Shown piece by piece: positions 1 to 5,530 of a DNA stretch of 5,530 bases. Within the stretch, counting starts at the first letter, position 1. Each line of letters starts with the position of its first letter. Under the pieces are notes generated by a model. The model was not told where the DNA came from and searched no databases. It was given only the letters and a program-made list of their open reading frames with translations. The DNA comes from Gemmatimonadota bacterium (GTDB taxonomy: Bacteria; Gemmatimonadota; Gemmatimonadetes; Longimicrobiales; Gaopeijiaceae): NCBI GenBank assembly GCA_016209995.1, contig JACQVC010000276.1:1-5530 (forward strand), read 5' to 3'. The position numbers and the translations under genes are program-made.

Positions 1-1230
<1,230 letters not shown>

Positions 1231-1252
1231 GTCGTTTCGGTCTTGGATTCCC

Positions 1253-2755
1253 TTATTCGCCTACCGCCTTGAAATATACCCTGAACTCCGCACCCTTCCC
1301 AACATTGGCGTTCGCCTCCGGACGCCGGTTCCCACTTACGGCCTCCCTACGGGCTTCATTACGGCTCCCCGCCCTCGCCCGGCCGGCGTCCTCGCCCTGG
1401 CCGACTCCGCCAGCGCCAGAGTTGCGCTGAACCAGCTCGACGCGGCCGCCGTTCGCTTCCACGAGGCTGCGTACGATGGCGAGTCCCAGGCCAGCGCCCT
1501 TTTCCTTGCCGCTCACGAAGGGCTCGAAGATTCGGTCTCGAATCTCGGCCGGAACACCCGGCCCATCGTCCTGAACCGAGATCACCACCTCTCCGTCCCG
1601 CTTGACGAGGCCGAGCGCCACCCGCGTGCCCCACTGGCCCGCGTTGCGCAGCAGGTTCAGCGCCACGCGCTTCATGTGGTCGGGGTCTGCCCGCACGTCT
1701 ACCGCGCTGGCTGGGAGATCCACCTCGAGATGACCATTGCGGGCCTCGATCTCCTTGCGCGCCAGATCGGCCGCTTCCCGCAGCGGGCCCCGGATGTCGT
1801 GACGTGTGGGTTCGGGCGCTCTCGGTCGCCCGAACATGAGAAAGTCGCCGATGATCCGGTTGAGCGCGGAAACCTCCGTGCGCACGCGCTCGAGCATTCG
1901 CCGCCGCTCCGCCGGATCCTCCGACTCGGCGGCCGCGGTGGCGAACAGCTCGACACCGCCCAGCGGGTTGCGGATCTCGTGCGCGACCTGCGAGAGCATG
2001 AGCCGCAGCTGCTCGTCCCGCTCGAGAATCCCTCGCCGCATCCGCTCCATGGCCCGAGCCAGCCGACCGATCTCGTCGCCGCGCGTGGTTTCCACGGCCT
2101 CGTCCAGCCGGCCTCGCTGGATGCGCAGCGCCACGTGACTCAGGCTCTCCAGGGGTTTGACGATCGTCGTGGCCAGCCCCACCGCCAGCAGGACAGCGAT
2201 CACCGCCGCCCCCAGCGAACCGTAGATGACGGTGCGCCGGAAGCTCGCCAGCGGCTCGAGGAAGTCCGCCGGCATGAGGACCGCGAGCATGGCGTCGCTC
2301 TCGCCGAGGCGCACGAAGCCGTACTTGTAGTGCCGCTCATCCAGACCCTGGAACAGCGGCGTGGTGGCCTGTCCCGCGGACCAGGCTCGTCCCAGCTCCT
2401 CGGTATACGGCTCGATGGCACGCAGCGGCGCGCCGACCGGCGCCTGCTCGACACCCTCGCTCGATACCACGAGCGTGCCGTCCCGGCGGAAGATGTACGC
2501 TTCAGCCACGTACCGGCTGAGGTCCGTCAGTCGCTGGCGGTAGATGTCCAGACCCAGATCCCCCGGCTCGAGCACCACGGCCAGATCGCCCTCGAGGCCG
2601 ACGGCTGCCGCCGCACTGCCCACGAGCACGAGCTTCTCGTCCAGCTCGTTCTCGAGCACGCGGCTCGTCACCGCCCAGGCCGCCCACCCGCCCAACGCCG
2701 TCAGCGCTAGCGCGAACAGCACGAAGACGAGGATGAACTGGCGGCGGATGGACAT
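1253..2755 (-). CDS. Membrane sensor histidine kinase (extracytoplasmic sensor-HAMP-HisKA-HATPase)
   Basis: This is the cognate kinase of the response regulator that starts 22 bases downstream. The 500-residue protein reads in order. TM1 spans about 8-30. An extracytoplasmic sensor of about 145 residues (31-175) contains YIFRRDGTLVVSSE, which looks like a Cache/PDC-type fold. TM2 spans about 177-198 and HAMP about 199-250. HisKA has the H-box QVAHEIRNPLGG with phospho-acceptor H259. HATPase_c has an N-box with N367 and N371 (LNLLRNAGQ), G1 DDGPGVP (396-402), F-box IFEPF (409-413) and G2 GAGLGLAIV (420-428). The H-box resembles NtrB/AtoS/ZraS-class kinases, which fits the NtrC-type partner. 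The ATG at 2755 is the first start after an in-frame TAG three codons upstream, and no Shine-Dalgarno is evident. One oddity is that about 40 low-complexity residues (about 444-485) interrupt the last strands of the ATPase domain before the normal ending GKGAEFRVYF. The signal sensed is unknown. Confidence 0.95.
   Translation of the reverse strand: MSIRRQFILVFVLFALALTALGGWAAWAVTSRVLENELDEKLVLVGSAAAAVGLEGDLAVVLEPGDLGLDIYRQRLTDLSRYVAEAYIFRRDGTLVVSSEGVEQAPVGAPLRAIEPYTEELGRAWSAGQATTPLFQGLDERHYKYGFVRLGESDAMLAVLMPADFLEPLASFRRTVIYGSLGAAVIAVLLAVGLATTIVKPLESLSHVALRIQRGRLDEAVETTRGDEIGRLARAMERMRRGILERDEQLRLMLSQVAHEIRNPLGGVELFATAAAESEDPAERRRMLERVRTEVSALNRIIGDFLMFGRPRAPEPTRHDIRGPLREAADLARKEIEARNGHLEVDLPASAVDVRADPDHMKRVALNLLRNAGQWGTRVALGLVKRDGEVVISVQDDGPGVPAEIRDRIFEPFVSGKEKGAGLGLAIVRSLVEANGGRVELVQRNSGAGGVGQGEDAGRARAGSRNEARREAVSGNRRPEANANVGKGAEFRVYFKAVGE
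1301..1426 (-). other. In-frame insertion in the kinase HATPase domain, repeat-like
   Basis: In HATPase_c domains the segment after G2 normally runs GGRVELxS-(short turn)-GxGAEFRVYF. Here GGRVELVQ (436-443) and GKGAEFRVYF (486-495) are separated by about 42 residues rich in Gly, Arg, Ala, Glu and Asn, with no hydrophobic pattern. The DNA contains three spaced TACGG copies on the plus strand (starting at 1337, 1348 and 1360), and a small inverted repeat, GGCGT at 1307-1311 with ACGCC at 1322-1326. Several codons (AAT, GTA, AGT, AGG, GTT) are less GC-biased at the third position than in the rest of the gene. The frame is kept and the domain ending is normal. It could be a mobile palindromic repeat that landed in frame, or a lineage-specific loop. 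The boundaries are approximate. Confidence 0.55.
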
Positions 2756-2838
2756 ACGAGCCTAGACGCTTGTCCGGGTCATGGGGCTAGCCGCGTTGGG
2801 GCCGGCGCGCTGTGCCGCCGCGAGGACGCGCATCGAAG
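2756..2838 (-). other. 83-base gap between lipoprotein and kinase genes
   Basis: This short spacer separates two genes read in the same direction. It contains an 8-base palindrome GGCTAGCC (2784-2791) and GC-rich self-complementary patches (for example CGCG-TCCT-CGCG on the minus strand). There is no hairpin followed by a T-run and no convincing promoter. Nothing seen rules out read-through from the lipoprotein gene into the kinase gene. Confidence 0.4.
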
Positions 2839-3876
2839 TCAAAAGCCGCAGGCGATGCGCTCTTCGCCCTGATCGCTGAATCGGATCGGCAAGGTCGTAA
2901 GCGGCGCCACCACCAGATGAAACGGCACGTGCGTGCGACTGGCCGGCGAGCAGAAGTTGCCGGGCGCCGTTCTGATGAACTCGACGTTCGTGCCATCCCC
3001 GACCGGGAGCACTCGCCGCACCTCGATGCTGTCGCCCGCCTCGAAGCGCTGGCCCATCGTCACGAACAGCACCATCTCGCGCGCCCAATCGACGGGCGGC
3101 GGCGCCACGTCCCTGCCCGTATGCGCGCGCCAGAACGGCGCCCAGTCGGCCGGCTCGCGTCGCGTTGAATCCGGGGCGATCTCGCCGACCCACGCCTTCG
3201 GGGTGCGTTGGGTGGACCGTGAATCGCTGCCCCGATCCAGTGTGCCGAACGGGACGCTCAGGTGATACGTGGGCAACACAGGCGCCGCGGCCCCCAGCGT
3301 GAACTCGCGCACGAGCTGCATCGCGTTCACCACGCGGCCAGCGCCCGGGTCCGGTCCGGACCCCTCCGGGGTCAGGGACGCTAGCGGTCCGTGACCACAG
3401 CGTTGCCACTCCCGGGTCTCGTCACGCGGCTGGTCGTACAGACGCAGGATCACTTTCGAGCTGGCTCCCTCGCAGGTGGGGACGAGCGTGGCATCCACTC
3501 CGTCAAGCTTGAGCGCGTCGGTCTCGCTGACCAGCGCGATCAGCTCCGCGTACGCCGATGCCGTGCCCTGGGCCGCGCGACGTCGCTCGTCACCTGTAAT
3601 CATCGGCTCGCGGAACCCGGGAGTGACGCTCCTGTACGCGATGGACTCGAAGAGCTGCCACGCGCCGGCCGACCGCCACACAATCAGCTCGCTCACCTGG
3701 CCGGCGCGCCCGAACAACGGCGTGATCACCTGGATCTGGATATCGCCCGACTGCCCGAACCGCAGCGTGCCCGGCGACACCCCATCATCGCCGCACGCCG
3801 CCACCACCAAGCTCAGCGCGAGTAGCGCTCCGGAGCCCGGAATCCCCCTCCTGCACGTCAGCCTGTTGGATGCCAT
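2839..3876 (-). CDS. Secreted lipoprotein with PrcB-like C-terminal region, function unknown
   Basis: This is a predicted 345-residue envelope lipoprotein. The N-terminus has an Arg-rich n-region (MASNRLTCRR), a hydrophobic core (about 15-25) and a lipobox VAAC with lipidation Cys28. CGDDG follows, and the Asp at +3 leaves sorting to the inner or outer membrane open. The frame stays open upstream to 4224, but that part is antisense to pyrE. The ATG at 3876 is chosen because the signal peptide begins there. The middle (about 40-200) is not recognised. It has Cys135 (VPTC) and Cys160 (WQRC), which with Cys308 and Cys343 could make two disulfides. The C-terminal 100 residues (about 245-345) follow the pattern of PrcB-type domains: a W..FW helix, then PPVDWAREMVLFVTMGQR (261-277), alternating strands EVRRVLPV and NVEFIRTAP, and a final hydrophobic strand HLVVAPL. 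PrcB proteins are known as regulators of a Treponema surface protease, but that role should not be transferred on this basis. It lies upstream of the kinase on the same strand, so it may be co-transcribed with it. Confidence 0.85.
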   Translation of the reverse strand: MASNRLTCRRGIPGSGALLALSLVVAACGDDGVSPGTLRFGQSGDIQIQVITPLFGRAGQVSELIVWRSAGAWQLFESIAYRSVTPGFREPMITGDERRRAAQGTASAYAELIALVSETDALKLDGVDATLVPTCEGASSKVILRLYDQPRDETREWQRCGHGPLASLTPEGSGPDPGAGRVVNAMQLVREFTLGAAAPVLPTYHLSVPFGTLDRGSDSRSTQRTPKAWVGEIAPDSTRREPADWAPFWRAHTGRDVAPPPVDWAREMVLFVTMGQRFEAGDSIEVRRVLPVGDGTNVEFIRTAPGNFCSPASRTHVPFHLVVAPLTTLPIRFSDQGEERIACGF

Positions 3877-3879
3877 CTC

Positions 3880-3909
3880 TTGACGCCGTGTTTCCACGCC
3901 GAACATCCT
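3880..3909 (+). promoter_or_regulatory. Candidate sigma-70-type promoter for pyrE
   Basis: TTGACG at 3880-3885 matches five of six bases of the -35 consensus. It is followed after 18 bases by CATCCT at 3904-3909, which matches only three of six bases of the -10 consensus. Transcription from it would begin at about 3916, which is the pyrE ATG itself, implying little or no 5' leader. The -35 matches well, the -10 is weak, and chance cannot be excluded. Confidence 0.25.
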
Positions 3910-3925
3910 GTCGTAATGGACGACA
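3909..3925. promoter_or_regulatory. Perfect 6-base inverted repeat centred on the pyrE start codon
   Basis: TGTCGT (3909-3914) and ACGACA (3920-3925) are exact reverse complements separated by five bases, AATGG, which contain the ATG of pyrE (3916-3918). In DNA this could be an operator half-site pair next to the candidate promoter. In RNA it would be a short hairpin presenting the start codon in its loop. No known regulator motif was recognised. Confidence 0.3.
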
Positions 3926-4479
3926 AAGACCGGCTGCGGATCCTGCTGGTGGAGCGTTCGCTGGAACTCGGGGATTTTACCCTCTCCAGCGGCGAACGTT
4001 CGTCGTATTACATAGATGCGCGCCGGACGACCATGTGCGCGGAGGGCCAGGAGCTGGTGGGTCGTATTGGACTGGCCGTCGTTCGCGACCTCGACCTGGG
4101 GGCCACCCTCGTGGGCGGTCTCACGATGGGCGCCGACCCCATCGCCTACGCCATCGCGCATGCGAGCTGGCAGGCGGGTGCGCCGCTGGACGCTTTCGCG
4201 GTCAGGAAATCCCCCAAGGACCACGGGACCGGCCGCCCCATCGAAGGAGCGTCCGTCAGCGGGGCACGCGTGATCGTCGTCGAGGACGTGATTACGTCAG
4301 GAGAGAGCGGATTGTGCGCGATTCGCGCGGTGGAAGAGGCCGGTGGAACCGTGGTCGCCGTCTTTGGGTTGGTGGATCGCGAGGCCGGCGGAGCCGCCCG
4401 CCTCAGCGCCCGCGGACGACCGGTTATAGCCCTCTTCACCGCCTCCGAGCTGCTGGCTTACGCCCGAGCGAGGCGCTGA
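3916..4479 (+). CDS. pyrE: Orotate phosphoribosyltransferase
   Basis: This cytoplasmic enzyme joins orotate to PRPP to give orotidine 5'-monophosphate and pyrophosphate, the fifth step of de novo UMP synthesis. The 187-residue protein has the family landmarks in order: GDFTLSSGERSSYYID (19-34), the orotate/phosphate-contacting N-terminal motif; GGLTMGADPIA (68-78); the catalytic loop VRKSPKDHG (96-104) with R97, K98, K101 and H103; IEG (109-111); and the PRPP-binding motif VVEDVITSGES (121-131). It is slightly shorter than the roughly 210 residues usual in E. coli and Bacillus, with no core motif missing. The ATG at 3916 is preferred. An in-frame TTG at 3880 would add 12 residues lacking family features and leave only 3 bases to the divergent lipoprotein start. 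No Shine-Dalgarno precedes the ATG. The gene stands alone on its strand, with no other pyrimidine gene in the window. Confidence 0.96.
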   Translation: MDDKDRLRILLVERSLELGDFTLSSGERSSYYIDARRTTMCAEGQELVGRIGLAVVRDLDLGATLVGGLTMGADPIAYAIAHASWQAGAPLDAFAVRKSPKDHGTGRPIEGASVSGARVIVVEDVITSGESGLCAIRAVEEAGGTVVAVFGLVDREAGGAARLSARGRPVIALFTASELLAYARARR

Positions 4480-4527
4480 ATCCGCTGGCCCGCCCAGTTG
4501 CACTCCTCCCCCGCTCCGCACCCCTTA

Positions 4528-4571
4528 GGGTCGCTGAGTAACCAACGACCCACGGTAGTTTTCCAGCGACC
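4528..4571. terminator. Overlapping inverted repeats between convergent pyrE and dnaN
   Basis: The 94-base gap between the two stop codons holds two mutually exclusive stems. GGGTCG (4528-4533) pairs with CGACCC (4546-4551). GGTCGCTG (4529-4536) pairs with CAGCGACC (4564-4571). On the plus strand the first stem is followed seven bases later by TTTT (4559-4562), and that tract falls inside the loop of the longer stem. The placement just after both stops suggests bidirectional termination. No long T-run follows on either strand, so it is a weak intrinsic terminator at best. Confidence 0.35.
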
Positions 4572-4573
4572 TG

Positions 4574-5530
4574 CTAGTCCAGCAGCCTCAGCGGCATCAC
4601 GAGACACAGGTATTCCTGCGCTGCCGCCTCCTCGCCCACCGGCTCGATGGTTGCGGCTCGCTCCGGACCCTTGAACGTGAGCTTGACCTCGGCAGTCGGC
4701 ATGTAGCGCAAGATCTCCAGCAGATAGCTGGCGTTGAAGCCGATCTCGAGCGACTCACCCTCGTACTGCAGCTCCAGCTCGTCGTTACCTTCGCCCAAGT
4801 CGGGCGTCAGCACGTTGAGGTGCAGGCGGTTCTGACTGAACTGGAGACGCACGCGGTGGGTCTGATCACTCGCCACCACGGCCATTCTGCGTAGCGCGGA
4901 CTCCAACGCTCCGCGCTCTACCACGGCATTCTTGTCGTTGTCGCGCGGGATGACCTGCTCGTAGTTCGGGTAGCTTCCCTCGATCAGCCGGCTGTATACC
5001 TCGGTGCTCGCACCACGGAAGCCCAGATAGCTCCCGCTCATCGCCACGTCGATCTCTTCATCCTGACCGAACAGTCGCTGCACCTGTCCCAGCGCGTTCG
5101 GCGGCACGATGAGCTGCGCAGCCGGTGCCCCGGAGGACGCTGCTTTGATCACCATCTTCGCCAGACGATGGCCATTCGTAGCCACCATGCGCATCTCTCC
5201 ATCCCGCAGCTCCCACAGCACTCCATTCAGGATCGGGCGGCTCTCCTCCGTCGATACCGCGAACGAGGTGTGCTGGATGAGAGAGTGCAGCTCTCCGCTG
5301 CGCACCTTCCAGGCTTGCTCGAAGGAGACCTCCGGGAAAGTCGGGAATTCCTCCACGGGCAGCCCGTTCAGGCGGAACTGGCTGCGCCCGCAGCGCAGCT
5401 CGATCTGGTCCCCTTTCGAAGTGATGAGCACGGGCTCGTCCGCAAGCTCACGCGTGATTTCCTGCAGCTTCTTACCTGGCGCCGTGAGCGACCCGCTTTC
5501 CTCCACCTGCGCCGCTACCTTCACGCGCAC
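4574..5530 (-). CDS. dnaN: DNA polymerase III beta subunit, sliding clamp (N-terminus cut off by the window)
   Basis: The beta clamp is a ring-shaped homodimer that encircles DNA and tethers the replicative polymerase and other clamp-binding proteins. The window holds 318 codons. Full-length clamps have about 366-380 residues, so roughly the first 50 are missing past 5530. Recognisable segments, numbered from the window edge, are GRSQFRLNGLPVEEFP (48-63), SRPILNGVLWEL (97-108), VATNGHRLAKM (116-126), RLIEGSYPNYEQVIPR (181-196), FNASYLLEILRYMP (265-278) and the C-terminal VMPLRLLD (311-318). The terminal segment matches the MPMRL ending that lines the peptide-binding cleft, here carrying two extra residues, Leu-Asp. 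The GTG at 5530 is simply the first complete codon in view and not the start. The gene converges with pyrE. Promoter and upstream neighbours (often dnaA) lie outside the window. Confidence 0.98.
   Translation of the reverse strand: MRVKVAAQVEESGSLTAPGKKLQEITRELADEPVLITSKGDQIELRCGRSQFRLNGLPVEEFPTFPEVSFEQAWKVRSGELHSLIQHTSFAVSTEESRPILNGVLWELRDGEMRMVATNGHRLAKMVIKAASSGAPAAQLIVPPNALGQVQRLFGQDEEIDVAMSGSYLGFRGASTEVYSRLIEGSYPNYEQVIPRDNDKNAVVERGALESALRRMAVVASDQTHRVRLQFSQNRLHLNVLTPDLGEGNDELELQYEGESLEIGFNASYLLEILRYMPTAEVKLTFKGPERAATIEPVGEEAAAQEYLCLVMPLRLLD

Noticed and set aside
2756..2838. Possible terminator or promoter between lipoprotein and kinase genes.
   Set aside because: Only short GC-rich self-complementarity is present. 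There is no T-run after a stem and no recognisable -35/-10 pair.
2762..3409. A 215-codon minus-strand frame overlapping the lipoprotein gene.
   Set aside because: It is a shadow of the lipoprotein gene in another frame. It is rich in Arg, Gly and Ala and lacks any motif, while the lipoprotein frame has a signal peptide and a plausible C-terminal domain.
3880..3915. TTG start for pyrE giving 12 additional residues.
   Set aside because: The added residues resemble nothing in the family, and the start would sit 3 bases from the divergent lipoprotein start. The ATG at 3916 gives a complete enzyme.
3877..4224. Upstream extension of the lipoprotein frame by 116 residues.
   Set aside because: It is antisense to pyrE, has no domain-like sequence, and would bury the signal peptide and lipobox in the middle of the protein.
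4486..4502. TGGCCCGCCCAGTTGCA, resembling a sigma-54 -24/-12 promoter.
   Set aside because: The GG-to-GC spacing is one base too long for a functional sigma-54 promoter, and it points into the 3' end of the convergent dnaN gene.

Overview
The window reads as chromosomal DNA of a high-GC, Gram-negative-type bacterium. It has strongly GC-biased third codon positions, a lipoprotein with a classical lipobox, and an NtrC-type two-component system. Gemmatimonadota is a reasonable guess from the overall style of the proteins. That guess is an impression only, because no marker in the window settles the taxonomy. No insertion sequence, phage gene, CRISPR array, tRNA or rRNA was seen.

Layout from left to right. 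Positions 1-3876 hold three genes, all on the minus strand. In transcription order they are a secreted lipoprotein with a PrcB-like C-terminal region (3876-2839), a membrane sensor histidine kinase (2755-1253), and a sigma-54-dependent response regulator (1230 to beyond position 1, so its C-terminus is missing). The gaps are 83 and 22 bases, which fits one transcription unit. Positions 3916-4479 hold pyrE (orotate phosphoribosyltransferase, plus strand), which diverges from the lipoprotein gene across only 39 bases. Positions 4574-5530 hold the C-terminal six-sevenths of dnaN (DNA polymerase III sliding clamp, minus strand), convergent with pyrE across a 94-base gap that contains inverted repeats.

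How the genes work together. The kinase and regulator form a cognate pair: an extracytoplasmic sensor domain, HAMP, HisKA and HATPase feed a receiver-AAA+ enhancer-binding protein that would remodel sigma-54 RNA polymerase at target promoters. No convincing -24/-12 promoter was found here, so the targets probably lie elsewhere. The lipoprotein could be an envelope partner of the kinase, but only gene order supports this. pyrE (pyrimidine synthesis) and dnaN (replication) are housekeeping genes.

The least ordinary features are an in-frame insertion of about 40 residues near the C-terminus of the kinase's ATPase domain, the lipoprotein itself, a perfect dyad centred on the pyrE start codon, and a C8 tract inside the response-regulator gene. 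I did not find a clearly new biological system.
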